Origin: Hymenoscyphus infarciens
Lineage: Eukaryota > Ascomycota > Leotiomycetes > Helotiales > Helotiaceae
Direction of reading: 5' to 3'
Assembly (NCBI GenBank): GCA_001414345.1
Contig: LLCB01000232.1
Location: 1-64,000, forward strand
DNA length: 64,000 nucleotides
In this document: positions 11,406-24,000 of the stretch, in pieces
Position numbering within the stretch: position 1 is the stretch's first letter
Layout of the letters: each line of letters starts with the position of its first letter
Translations under genes and position numbers: made by a program
The notes under the pieces: generated by a model
Seen by the model: only the letters and a program-made list of their open reading frames with translations
What the model was told of the DNA's origin: nothing
Database searches by the model: none

Positions 11406-12171
11406 TCACTTTTTACATGCAAGAAATGATAATTGAGAAAGGTACAGAAACGGCGAAAACACACCAGCTACATCTAATTCCTTCAATAATGGTCCAATAT
11501 TGGCACGCTCATCTTCCGGTATACCCCGTACTGCCTGATCAATCAGAATAGTTGCCAAGAAAAGAGAACCGACAAGTTCCCTCCCGACATTCACGCCCGG
11601 AACTTCTCGTTTCTGCTTCTCCTCTAGACCCTTGCAAGATTTTGAGTGCGGATATCGTAGAGTTCAGATAACTGCTGAAACCCACGATCATTGATTCGGC
11701 CAAGAACGTATAGGGCATGGGCCGTGTTGATGACTTGAGTCCATGGCCAGTGTCCTTCACGTTGGTATGTTGCTCTGAGAACAGTGCTTACTTGATAGGG
11801 GCGAAGCTCATGGATTAATTGTCTGGATGGCGGTTCTGCCAAGTGGCTTCCTCGTGTGAACATGATTCCGTACGGCGGGTTCTGGGTTCTGCTGAACCTG
11901 CTTTCTCCTCGTGGTCGCGGTATGAGTGTCGCCGAAGTCGAATCGTTCCCTGTCTGGTTCAGTTGTTGGTCCCAGAGAAATTCAGTACATCTGAAAGTGA
12001 GGAGGGATGATTTTCGTCCGGAATGCCGAACTCGGTTGGAGGCCAGGCTTCTATCTCTGTCGCCATTTCATTCTCTTTATTAAAATTCGGTGGTTTTTGC
12101 AGGAAACTTTTCTTTTGTACACGTCTTCCGTTGCTCAAACAATATTCAAGGAACCGATGAAGCAGTTTCAT
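11406..12171 (-). CDS. Unresolved multi-exon hypothetical gene
   Basis: Several minus-strand segments look coding but I could not join them securely. A segment at about 11990-11686 follows a good acceptor (CACTTTCAG) and encodes EFLWDQQLNQTG through HWPWTQVINTAHALYVLG. A second at about 11624-11420 encodes KREVPGVNVGRELVGSLFL and DQAVRGIPEDERANIGPLLK. They can be joined by a 62-base intron (GTGGGT...TCTAG), but that branch site is poorly placed. An upstream segment near 12078-12000 begins MATEIEAWPPTEFG. No family is recognised. It could equally be a decaying gene with frameshifts. The limits given are approximate. Confidence 0.35.
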
Positions 12172-12553
12172 ATTCCATTCAAGTAAGGATCGTGTTCAAC
12201 CTACGTAATCATCAACTGCTCATTGGCATTTGCCAAAATTTGAAACTCTATATCACAGAACTGACGTTGTTTGTACTGAAGAACATCCAATAAAATTCAT
12301 ATGGTGACTCCAGGGGTAGAATGTGGATGAATCACGAGTCCGATTCACGCATCTCACCCCTCCCATCACAGCATTTCGAGGGGCTATTATTCACACCATC
12401 TCATCTCGCTTATTGTAATCTCCAATCAGGTCTTCCTCCTATATTTATAAACAGCCCAAAATCAAGTTATTACCGCCTTCTCATCTCAACTACAACACCA
12501 ACGATCCGATTGCATCTCTCAAATATATTGCTAACCAACCAACAATTAACAAG
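12172..12553 (+). promoter_or_regulatory. Promoter and leader of the 12554 gene
   Basis: The 382 bases before the ATG at 12554 have no gene. A TATATTTATAAA stretch lies near 12438-12450, about 105 bases before the ATG, followed by a pyrimidine-rich leader with CAACTACAACACC and CAACCAACCAACAA, typical of an ascomycete core promoter and 5' leader. The role is inferred from position and composition. Confidence 0.45.
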
Positions 12554-13737
12554 ATGACCTGGACTCCCGACCCCGAGGCACAAATGTTCACGAACTCCGA
12601 AGGCCGGGCCCTCGAATCGTGGCTTCAGAACTACGATACCGGAAATGCTACAAAGGGTCCAGTAGGAATGACACCAAGTCTCAACTCCGCATTCGCACGA
12701 CCAACATATACACCCACAACTCCCACATCTCCTGTTTCCGCCAAAAAGAGTTCCTGGAAGTCGAACAACCCATCTCCTTCAAACTCCAAGACACTACCGG
12801 CTATTTCGACCACTTTGAGATTTCACAAATTGCCCGCCCCCGAAAAGAGTGTGTACACACCAATTTCGGGTACTTCGCCAGTTAGCAGCACCCACACCAA
12901 CTCCCCAATTGGAGAACCTCGAGTTTCCAATATCCCGTCCCCAATCGGCACACCCTCTGGCACATCTTCTCCCAGTGTCTCACCTAAGTCGGGCTTTTGT
13001 TCTTACTCTCGATTTGCTCCCCCCTCACCACCATCAACGAGCTCAACATCCTCTACTCGTGCCCTACCTCCTTTTACATCGACCATCCCAAGAACCCCAA
13101 CGCCTCCGCAAGCCACTCAATTGCAATCCTTACTCTCGACTCCAATCTATAACGCTACCGCACACTGCACAAAGCAGGAACTCAACACCGCCTTCTTCCG
13201 TCTCTGCACCGAGTTGAACTGGGACTTTTTTCATGACAACCTTACGGCCCTGTTGATTCCAAGACAAGATTGGGAGACTACTGTCAAGTTCTATCGTTAC
13301 TTTCTCATTGGCTTGGTCACTGATGTCCCCGATTACGTCTTCAAAATCCTCTCCCAAGATGCTGCAAAGGTACGAGCAGTAGTTGGTCAGCAATTTGATA
13401 TCCGGGGAGAACACTTGTATTCTGAGATGGTGCATACTGCTATGAGCTGGTTTGCACCGGTCAGACTAGAGGGGGAGGAGTGGAGTGACATTGACAAGGC
13501 AATCATGGAGGTGTTTTTGCAGGCCCTTTTGGGTGGTGGTAAGTTTTCTCTCTCGCTTATCCAAGTGGGATCTTTGAAACTTCCAACAAACTAACTTTAT
13601 GCTGCATAGGAGATATCAAACTCTTTCCCTCGACCCGAGCACAAATCTATGATCTTACGTATCCTAACGATACTGGCAATTTGAATGACCGAATTGTTGG
13701 TATTCAAGATGCGTATGAACATGGAAATGCACTTTGA
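12554..13737 (+). CDS. Ser/Thr/Pro-rich protein with a conserved C-terminal domain
   Basis: Two exons, 12554-13538 and 13610-13737, with a 71-base intron (GTAAGT...CTAAC...TAG) give 370 residues in phase. Residues 1 to about 195 are low-complexity Ser, Thr and Pro, probably disordered, with repeated SP/TP sites open to proline-directed kinases. The remaining part is a compact alpha/beta-looking domain: CTKQELNTAFFRLCTELNWD, then PRQDWETTVKFYRYFLIGL, then a Trp/Asp-rich end. Without splicing, the frame would end in KFSLSLIQ instead of the conserved-looking GDIKLFPSTRAQIYDL. There is no signal peptide or membrane span. I do not recognise the family. Confidence 0.75.
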
Positions 13738-14551
13738 ATGACTAGTTTATCCCTTTTCCCTACAGCATCATTATTCATCACGGAGGAAGACGAAGTGTGC
13801 GGAGTGAAGGTATCGAATGTTGAAAGACGATGAGCTTGCGAGATGCAGTTCTCAATTTTTATCTAAACTTATCATTAGATGCGTTAAAGCGAGGTTTTAT
13901 TGGTTTCAAATAGAGAGACATTTTTATTCTGAGATCCCGTGTCATTTGTGGTGAAGTGGTGATGCCACTCAAGTTTGGTGATGATGCAGTGCGGTTTTGC
14001 CTTACAATGAACTATAGTCTCTTTAAAATCAACATGGAAAACTAACCTAGTTACTTACAAAACAGCTTCAATTGCCTCAGGAGTTTTAGAACAACGGGAG
14101 GTATTTACTACTCGTTTTATTATCCATTGTGATATCATAGCTTAAACATGTATGTACCAGGGAATCTTCAATAAGCGTGATTGTATCCCTTCACCCCCCC
14201 CCCCCCCCCACCATTTTCCTCGATTGTAACATTTGTTTAAGATCAGTCGACAATTAGGTGCTTGAACCCATACATTTTAGTGTTAAGAGTATTTCAATGC
14301 TATTATCTTTGACTAATCTCTAATTTTTCTATGCCAGCCCTTAGCATTCATTGAAGCTGACTAGAAAAGTGGCGGGACCGTGATATCAAGAACGAGATAC
14401 CCTTTTGGCCTATATACAGCTTAACACAACGGGTTCGCAAAATTATACAGGAAAATTATATATAGTCAAGGAAAGAACAGTTCAATCAAGTATTTACTTG
14501 ATTTTTATTTTTTAAGCAATTCGTATACCTTGTTATCGTGAGATCCTATCC
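13738..14551. other. Intergenic region with a 16-C homopolymer
   Basis: No gene is seen. A run of 16 C bases occupies 14194-14209. From about 14440 the sequence becomes AT-rich as it approaches the inverted-repeat element. Confidence 0.5.
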
Positions 14552-14983
14552 CAACAGGGGTTGTCGTGCGCCCAGTCCCAGAATCAGCAGAAAACATACT
14601 TAAAATCTCTAACTTCTCTTACTAATCATAACGCAACGCCTCTATGAATTTTTTTAAAACTAAGTAGAGAGGTTTATATAACTAGGGACTTAAATTTCCT
14701 TAACTTTTTTCTATAATAGAGTACCTTATAGTATATGCTAGATAGATCATTTAAGGAATTTGTTAGTAAATTCTTTATCTATAAAATTATAGGCGTACTT
14801 TAAGAGTTAAAACTAAAAGATTAGTTAGAAGTGTGTTCTTCATTTAAGCCTCTACGTCTATTATTGTTGTTATAATATAGTATGCTATATATTTACTAAG
14901 TTATAAAGCTGTAAAGAGAGTCACTTTGGTGTGTTTTCGCCTGATTTTGGCCTGTGCGCACGGAGTAGTGACAACCCCTGTTG
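14552..14983. mobile_element. RIP-degraded MITE-like element
   Basis: The ends are inverted: CAACAGGGGTTGTC at 14552-14565 and its complement GACAACCCCTGTTG at 14970-14983. The match continues inward in broken form over about 50 bases (GTGCGC, CCAG, AATCAG-C-GAAAACA on the left against the complements on the right, with an extra 8 bases on the right). The interior, 14620-14900, is AT-rich and has no coding frame. A 3-base ATC occurs directly outside both ends and could be a target duplication. About 430 bases with no transposase fits a MITE; the superfamily is not determined. Confidence 0.6.
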
Positions 14984-15419
14984 ATCCTGAGTCCTGGGAG
15001 AGATTTACGGTGATCATTTTAGGTCTTTTATTAACTGTACGACTTGTCCCCCATGTAAGATTCAAGGTGATTTCCATCTTCTCAAAAGTCAATTCACCCG
15101 AGCTCGAAAAGTGTAAGCAGTGTTCATCTAGTAATTTTTTTTCCGCTCAAGAAAGGGGGTGGCTAGTCATTACCACTCATGAGAAGCATGATTAGAGGAC
15201 ATATATCAAATCATATTAAGACCATTTGAATGGTACGGATCAATTTACGTTTGTGAGTTTATACAATGTGTTTGTTTATAATTGTGGAATAATATAATCC
15301 ATCCCGTTGCTCCAGGCTATGTTTACCGCTACTTGGGTCATTTCCGTATTCATGATACTAAAAACCATAGTTGTGAGCAAGGGTATAGCTCAAAAATATA
15401 GGAATGAAGATTCCAGAAC
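14984..15419. other. Intergenic 3' flank of the DUF6604 gene
   Basis: No gene or clear repeat is visible in these 436 bases. They lie between the MITE-like element and the stop codon of the minus-strand DUF6604 gene. Confidence 0.4.
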
Positions 15420-18400
15420 TCAACTGTTCCATCCATTTTTTCCAAGCAAGCCTTTGATGAGACCTTCCCTCATGAGATCCCACTGCTCATCGGAAACCTC
15501 GTTATCACTTTCGGGTGCAACCTGCATAGTACACAGCTCCTTTCTAACACGAAAAGTAGTGAGCCCGGTTTCCACTTTCTTTGAGAGTTCCGAGTCGTTG
15601 CAACTCCAGGTCCATGGCGAAAATTTAGGGTTATTTGCAAGTTGTCGTTTTGAAACACGTGTCACAAATGCATCGAGAAGTAAAAAGACCACCATATCAA
15701 CTTGATCAGATGAATTCAAGGAGAGAATACATGAGCCTTCGTTGGGGACTGCGCAATGGACCAACCCGTTGTGAAAATTGATGAACCAAACGAGATCTGG
15801 AGGGTCGAATCTTGGACTAATGCTTCGAAGTGAAAAGTGCCAGTGGTTGAGACCATGGGCTTTGGGTGTGAACAGCTTCTCAGTCCGTGGAAGCTTATTG
15901 AAAGCCTGAACAGCAGCTGCCAATTATTCCTTTTTCGAAGTGCGAAGAGGGTAACGTGTCTCAAATTTGATACCACTGAAAACACGAGATGCTTTTTTCA
16001 CTTTTTCGATTTCCACTTCTCCCTCTTCATGAATGAGCCGAGTAAGGATCCTACTTACTCCAGCCAAAACTGGAAATGAAACTTCGCCTGCTTTCGAGGT
16101 CTCGGAAACATCTAGGAGAATGGTCCCCACGAGCATAGGTAGCTGTGATTCATGGTAGACATAATTGGGACCAAAATGCTGTGTGAACACAGGATCCATC
16201 TCCGCCTTCATTGTGCGTAGCAACTGATAACAGCGCATGTGAAGCGAAAAGTAGTCAACGTTGAAAGCAAAAGCATCGTTGATCAAGCTGGCTTCTAGAG
16301 TAGTCAAGAGTTGAATCGTTGTGAGTTTTCGGGACTTAGCGAATTTGGAAATAAGTGCTTCCTCTTTTCGACTCTGCAAGAGCATGGTCTTGAAGGCCCC
16401 TCCGGAGAATCCTACTTCGTTGCTCGCAAGTTCCATATCTGGAATTAATGCCGCTTCTTCTAGCAATTTTTCGATAGCCGCCAGGGTAAAGCCGTATTTT
16501 TGGGAGTCTGGATCCCGACTTTCACAGTGGCGTAAAAAGCGATTATGGTATGTCTCCGCAATGACTGGCTTTTTCAACATTTCACGAGGTCCTCTTTTCG
16601 ACGCGGTCAGTCCTGTTGATCTTCTATTAGAGGCAAATATTGTTGCCGAATAACCTATCACGAGCATAAATCGCTTTAGATACTAAAAAAACCAACGGGT
16701 CAGTCAATGATCTGAGAAGGAAAAGCCCATTTAGACAATATATAAAAGTTAGAACTTTCGTTGGGGCTGAGAATGCTTCTGTGCTCGAATTTTTGCGCTT
16801 GAATTCACAAGAGCTAACAGAACTCACTTCTTGTGGTTTGACAGGGCGGTCCCCAACAAACATTCTTCTGGGGGTGTTGGCAAGAATGATCGCTTCCATA
16901 TCCGCCCTAAGGTATGATTAGCCGAAGTTCTCAATATTTGCGTTGTTCTAAAAATCTGGAACTTGAAAGTTTGTTATTTTTGGCAAATAAGACGAAACAA
17001 GGTCTCAAATAGGGGGAAAGTATAAGAAATTGTGGCTTACCAGGGTGTCTTCAAAAGTCTTTCAGTCAAGCAGGCGTTGTAAAGATGAAGGGTATTACAC
17101 ACCACCCCCCCAGCACCTGAAACCGCTAGTCCAAAATCCTGCAGTTGTAGCTTGAGACGGAACATCATCATTCCACAGAGAACAGGGTGAGCCTTTAGAA
17201 GGACGAAATCACCCTCCTTTGGTATACCAACTCCTTCATAGCAGTCTGTTCTGGGTGGGTCAAGAATGTCTGATATAATCCACTGTGTCCATTCCCACAG
17301 ATAAATCTTAATACAGTCGTCGTTTGATTTTGGCCAGCTTGCTAAGTGCAGGTTTTTAGAAAAGTCTTGATATGCTTCTACTGTAGCCTTTGCTTGAATG
17401 GCGGCTTCTGAGAGCTCAAAATAGGGACGGCCCATGTCTTGGAGAAGCATATAGTGGATATCCAGTCTAAATGATCGAGAAGTTAGTAACGGTATTAATT
17501 GGGCTAGTACCCAGTGCAAAATCAACTATAAAGTTGCAGAGGTGGGATTCCCGGGATGGGATATTACTTACTGGACTTGAACGGCGAGAATAATCCATAT
17601 TGGTATTTCTTTAGTGCGAATCATCTCGAGAATTCCGGTGGTGAGTTCGTCTTCTGCGGGGAATTTCATACCGGCGTTGGTCTTAGGATCTTTGAGATAA
17701 CGCCTAATGATTTTTCAAGTCAGCCGGACTGAGCACTTTCACTTGGATCTGGAATGTGGTACTTACAAAAAGGAGAACTCGGGTAAGAAACGCTCAAGCA
17801 GAACAATTGAGTCCTGATTGAACTTCTCGTCGGGATACAAGGCATGTTCAGTGAGTTTCAATGTTCCAAAATATCCAACTTCGCATATGGGTGCGGTATC
17901 GGGCTGGATAACTGGAAGGAATTTGTTGAGGATGATATAAACAGGAAGACAGGTCCAATCCGCGATGTCATACAATTTGTAATTGTATGGATCTCGGGGA
18001 AGTCTTCTGTCTTTTGTGTTCACGCTTCTAGTTTCAGCGGTAATCTCATACAGCAGACTCTGTATCTCCAGATACCCTTTTCTCTTGTTCTTGAGCTCTG
18101 AAGGAAGGGTAGTTTGTAAGTTGGATAACAATTCTTCTTCGGCCCGCCTGAAGAGCTCAAACGCAGTGTTTGTTGATAGTGCGACGGTGGTAAGATCGAG
18201 GCGTCCAACCTTATATGTAGTCCAAGCATCTTTGAGATGTTCTCGAGCGGTGTTGAAATCTTCGAAAAAACAATATACTATGCAATCTTATTAGCAAAGA
18301 ATTATTCAAAATCCTCTCAAACAAATAATTTCACATGTTTTGGACAATTTCGAACAATTGAAGGGAACTTTGGTGCAGGCAAAGCATTGCACTGATGTCT

Positions 18401-19231
18401 CACGATAGAAATTCATAGGGCAAACTTGCAAAGAGGGAGGTTGTGAACACTTACTCAACCAGAGTGTTTCCTCCATGCTGTGATCCTCTTTGAATACGAC
18501 ATCTGAGGAACTTTTTGCTTTATGATCTCTTGGTATAGTTGCTGCAGGCTCAGTCATGGTGTGCTCTGTATCCGGTTCAATCTCCAAGGCATTGAATATG
18601 TTGGTGAGACGATCAAGGGGGTCATTCTCGTCCAAATCTATTGTAGCCGACTTGTCACTTGGCGCCTGGATATTTTTCAAGATTGCGAGGACCTTTTCCA
18701 AAATCCCGATGAAGTGTCGATGCCCAGTATTGCTTGCCTCAAGGACACTGTTGGTATGGAGTTGCGAAAACCATCGATTTGCATTCCTCCGGGCTGATAA
18801 AACCTCCTCAAGCATGGCGGTGACCCACAAAGGGACTTGTACTCTGGGATCGAAAGCGGCGACTGCAATATGTCAGATGTGTAATATTGACTTGTGCTTT
18901 GGATATAACCCTTACTAGCTTCAGCGAGTGCTGGATATTCGTTAACTGACACAAACTTCGGTACTCCAGGGTCGGCGTATGGTTTCTTTGCCTTGGCCTT
19001 TCCACTTCCTTTGGCTTTGCTTCCATTTCCTTTCTTGGGTTTTGGTTTTGGCTTCGCTTTCTTTTTGGCTCTCGGGTGGGTTTTCTTTCCTCCTTCTCCC
19101 TCTTCGTCGTCCGTTTGCTCGGTCTCCATGCCATACCCACACTTCTGCGCATTTTCGCAGAGCCAGTGAAGAACTCTCTCAGTGCCTGCCTTGTAGCGTT
19201 GGTACGTTCCGGAAAAAAGTTGCGATGCCAT
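15420..19231 (-). CDS. DUF6604-domain protein, eight exons
   Basis: Exons 19231-18916, 18862-18455, 18286-17767, 17703-17572, 17466-17041, 16906-16828, 16682-15974 and 15916-15420 sum to 3087 bases, giving 1028 residues with every junction in phase. The N-terminus (SGTYQRYKAGTERVLHWLCE and CGYG) is the hallmark of the fungal DUF6604 family. It is followed by a Lys/Pro/Ala-rich basic insert (about residues 40-75), then the helical VPLWVTAMLEEVLSARR segment and further helices. The family is large in filamentous fungi and has no established function. The last junction is the weak point: exon 7 reads into an in-frame TAA at 15926-15924, which a 57-base, frame-preserving intron (15973-15917) would remove. 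If that intron is not spliced, the protein is shorter by about 150 residues. The gene sits next to a large RIP block but shows no other lesion. Confidence 0.8.
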
Positions 19232-19539
19232 GGCGAAAACGAGAGGATGGATAGGATATGTCTCGAATACAAGGAGTTGGATGTTTGAGAAACGATGAGA
19301 GGAAATCAAAAGGTACCCCACGCTGATGTAGATCAAGCCACGAAACGAACTTGCCGATGATTAGGAGAGAAGTAGACGTTTGCAGGCTGGGTGAACTTTC
19401 TGTGAGTTTCTGTGAGTTTCTGCTTCTTTTTTAAGAAGAGAAGATTGGGCGCCTCTTCATGGGACGTTCCAAACGGAGGGATTACTGAGACAGCCAGCCA
19501 GGCATGGCCTCGCTAATGCAAACGGCAAAACTACATTTA
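19232..19539 (-). promoter_or_regulatory. Promoter side of the DUF6604 gene
   Basis: About 300 bases of normal composition separate the start codon at 19231 from the RIP block, so the promoter must lie mostly here. A direct repeat TTTCTGTGAG occurs twice near 19398-19418. No other site is recognised. Confidence 0.35.
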
Positions 19540-20689
19540 CTAATATCAGGTCTGTATAATATTTATTATATAATATATATCGCGATAATCTAAAATAAAA
19601 TTATATCGCTATTTAAGTCTATAATAAATTAATAAATAATAGATCTTTTATTTATTAATTATATTTATATTCGTAGTATAATAATTATTTATAAATAAAT
19701 ACTACTATTTATAAATATATACATATTATATAAGAAGTAACTAGTTCTAATAACTTCAACTATAATTTATCTCTATTTAAATTAATATATCTTAACTTTA
19801 AACTCTTTTTACTTAACTCTAAGCTTATTTATATTATATAACTCTCTATTTTAATAATATAGAGAGTATTTATAAATTTAAAGCTTCTATTCGTTATTTA
19901 TATTCGTAGTAAGTATACTACTTATAATTATATTCGCTATTTAGATCTAATATAGAGATATTATATTAAATAGACTTAGTTTATATTATTTAAAAGAGCG
20001 AAGAGAAAAAGAATATATAGATATCTTTAATAAGTTAAGTTTATACTCTTATTAATACTAACTATATCTAGCTTAGAAATAGACTAAAGAATTTTAAAGT
20101 AGCTATTTCTAGAGTTATATAATATCTTATTATTTAGTTTTTTCTTCTATATTAATACCTAGTACTTACTCTCTTAAATACACTTCTATATATCTCTTTA
20201 GAGTACGTGTTTCACGTTATTATAATAATATTATTTAATAGTCTTAGCTTATATATATCTTAGTATAATATATTTTTAAGTTAAAAACACTCTAAGAAGC
20301 TTTATATTCGAAGGTAAAAACTCTACTATATATATAGAGAAAAGAGGTTATATAAGACTCTCTTTTTCTATAATATATCTCTTAGGTCTAGAAGGTAGCG
20401 TCCTAGGCCTATAATAAAACTAGATTATAAAAGAACCTCTTAACTATAACGCTCTCTAGTTCTATTATAGAGAATTCTATAAAGCGCTTATTAACTCTTA
20501 AATAGCGATTCTATAGTATTTAAGAGTAAAGTTCCACTTCTAGATTCTATCTAACTTCTTCTCTTATACTCTAATACGTTACTAGCTCTAGCTTTAGTAA
20601 AGAGCGCGTAGTGTTTATAAGATATAGTAGCTCGTAGTTAGTATTATACTACTAGCTTTATAGAGTACTAGACTTCTAGATCGTCTTAA

Positions 20690-21010
20690 TTATAATAATA
20701 CGAAATATATACTACTATTAAAGAAGTATATAGAAGTGTGTTTAGTAGAATAATATATATAAATACTAGATACTAATATAGAAGAAAAGACTAAATTAAG
20801 TCTTTTCTAACTATAGAAGAGTCGACAGCTATATATAAGAGGTTTAGATAGTATAAAAGAGGTTTAGACTATACTAAAGAGTCTAAAAGCTAAAGTATAA
20901 AACGTTTCTAAATTAGATAATATAAAACAACAACTACTGAAATCTTATATATATAGTATATAATATATAATCTTAGCTTATATAGAATAGTAAACTATTA
21001 TATTAATTAA
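20690..21010 (+). repeat. Second copy of a 330-base repeat family
   Basis: Aligned with 93-430, both copies share ATAC GAAATATATACTACTA-type blocks, the AAGTATATAG-to-AATACTAG segment and the ATATATAAGAGGTT-AGATAGTATAAAAGAG segment, in the same order and orientation. Differences are mostly transitions. An inverted, weaker match lies near 25650-25760, where the complement reads ATAATAGTACGAATCGTATA followed by CTACTAACGAAGAGG. The copies may be terminal repeats of an element or a solo family. Confidence 0.6.
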
Positions 21011-24000
21011 GTATCTCTTAGAGTAGCTAGTACTCTACTAAGCTTCTAGTTTAAATACCTACTTATAGTAGAGCTTTATATAAGCTTTTTAAGAGTAAGC
21101 TACTAATTAAGATATACTAGCTTCGTATATAGCTAGGCTTCTAAATACTCTTTAAATATAAGTATTAAGAAGAGGTTAATTATATTAACTCTAATAGTAG
21201 AGAGCGTTCTAAATATATAGTAATACGTTAAATACATAAGTAAAAGATAAAGTTATAAGAGTATACTATAAGTATAAATCAGGCTTATAACTATAACGTC
21301 TTTTTAGATTAAAAACGCTCTAAAAAGCCTTATATTTAAAGATGAAAACTCTACTATATATATAGAGAAAAGAGGTTATATAATACTCTCTTTTTCTATA
21401 ATACTTAGAATAGCTAATCTAAAGTTAGAAGTCTTTGTTTATTCTAAGAATATTAAATATAATAGTATCTTTAATAGCGCTATAAGAGACGTTTAAGTAT
21501 ATTATAATAGCTTAGCTTCTTTAGAAAAGAGATAATTCTCTACTATATCTATTCTCTCTATTTCTAAAGTAAAAAGAAGAGTATTAAGATAGTATTTTTA
21601 GTAATATTATAAAGTATATAGAAAAATTAGTTTATAAAAAACACGGTTTTATAGTAAAGTAATCTTAGACTTAAAATAAGAGACTAGGTAATTCTAATAT
21701 TATTAAAATAATAGCTAGAACTTTAGTATTAACTTAGTATAGTAATTATATATACTTTTAATACTAAAAAAGTATATTAAAAGCTTTTTAAATCTATTTA
21801 AAAAGTTTTACCTTTAATACTAACTTCTGTTTTAATTATTATCTTAATTAATTATTTATCTATCTATTACTTTTATCTCTTTTTTTACTCTAGTAGCTAA
21901 AAATCATAACTCTCTTTCTACTACTAATACTTTAAAAGTTTAATAATTTTAGTTACTTCTATTACTTTGACTTTTTTACTCTTTAATTAATACTTATATA
22001 TCTTTCTTTTCCTTACTTTATAATATCTTCTCTAGTCTCTAACTCTTAGTCTTATATTTCTCTAGAATTTCTACTAACTTTACTTATTTCTACGCTTACT
22101 AATCTAGATATTATAGATAACGTCTTTACTCTTTTTACTTTTAAATAATATAATACTATCTATTATTTAAACTTTTAAAAAGTCTTTTATATCTAAAAAA
22201 GAGTATTAAAATACTCTTATACTAATTATAAGAAAGTTTATATATAAGTATTCTTACTTAATTATTAATTTAATACTACTTCTTAAATAGTAATAACTCT
22301 ATAAAAAATAGTAATTAGTAGTATAAGTATTATATATAATTAATAAAAGTATTAAAATTATTATTATTTACTTTTTAAAACTATACTAAATTAACTTTAA
22401 AGCTCTATACTAATAAAAAGAGATAAATTAGAATAAAGAAACTATCGATATATTATAGTAAAACCTATATAAGAAAACACTACTAAGTACTCTCTTCTAC
22501 TAAGAATAATAATAATACTTACTCTTCTATTAATTCTAATATTTATTAATCTAATTATTTTATATAATCTTCTTATATACTTTATTTAATATAATATTCT
22601 TTAAGTATATATATATAATATCTTAATAACTTTACTATAGATATTCTTTTAGAATTAAATACTATTTTAACTAAATAAATTAAAATAGTAGTATAAGAAT
22701 AGTTTTATTAAAATAAAGAAGTATTTTTCTAGATTTTAATTAAAGATTACTATTAGTACTAATAGAAAGAAGTTAAATAATAATCTTTCTATTCTAGAGT
22801 TTATAAGTTATAATATTAATAAGTTTAATAATTTAGTAGAAGTAGTACTTAGAATAAAGTAAATTAAAGAATACTATATAAATAAAAATATAGTTTCTTT
22901 TTTATTTAATATATAAAATTATATTTAGAATTCTAAAATAAACTCAAATTATATTTTAAGTATTAAAGATAAGATTAGTTACTTTTTAATAAATAATAGA
23001 TCTAATAATAATATTATATTTTAAAAGCTTATCTTTTTCTTAGATAAAAGTAAGCTATAATTATAAGCTAAGAGAGTATAAATTAGATATTAATACTACG
23101 TCGTCTATTTTACTACTAGTAATATAGCTTCTAAAAAGTATATTAACTTTAAATAAGAGATAATTAATATCAAAGATAATTAATTAAATTATTTATTTTA
23201 AAGTTTTATTATTAGTATTTTAGTAGATTATTTATTTAACTTTATTAAAAAGCTCTATAAGTTAGCTATATTATATATAGAATTCAAGAAACTCTCTAGA
23301 GATCTTACTATTCTTTAAGCTAATATTACTTAATAGATATCTTAGTATTATCTTATTAAAAGAGCTTATAAATTAAAGCCTAAGATTAAGTACTTTTAAA
23401 ATATTTATATTATTAATTTTAAAGGAATAATTACTAAGAAGAATTAAGATATACTTAAAAAGATATATACGTCTCTTACTAAAAATTAAAGGAATTAAGC
23501 TAATTTAAACTCTTAGATAAAGCTCTTTTTTAGTACTTTTAAATACTTACTTTTAATAGTTAAAAGTATAGCTAGAACTTTAGAAAAAGCTATTCTAGTT
23601 ATAGACTATACTCTTTCTTTTTTTTAAGAATACTAAGATTAAGTATAAAAACGATTCTTATTTACTCTCTTTACTTTATAAAGATATATCTCTTTATATA
23701 CTCTTTTACTCTTACTAATTAATTTAAAATAAGAAAAGATCTCTAAAAATTATAATCTACTAAGTAAATTACTTATAAATATTATTATTAAAGTACTCTA
23801 TTCTACTTAAAAATAAAAGTACTTAGAAAAAGCCTAGGTTACTAACTAGATACTACTAGCTTATACTATTATAGAGAAATTATAAAATAATAAGTACTAA
23901 CTCTCTTAGATAGAGAATATAAAGTTAAATATTAATCTTTAATTCTTATCTTTTAGTAGTATCTTTAGATTAGTAGTATTTAACTAATATTTAAGTAAAA

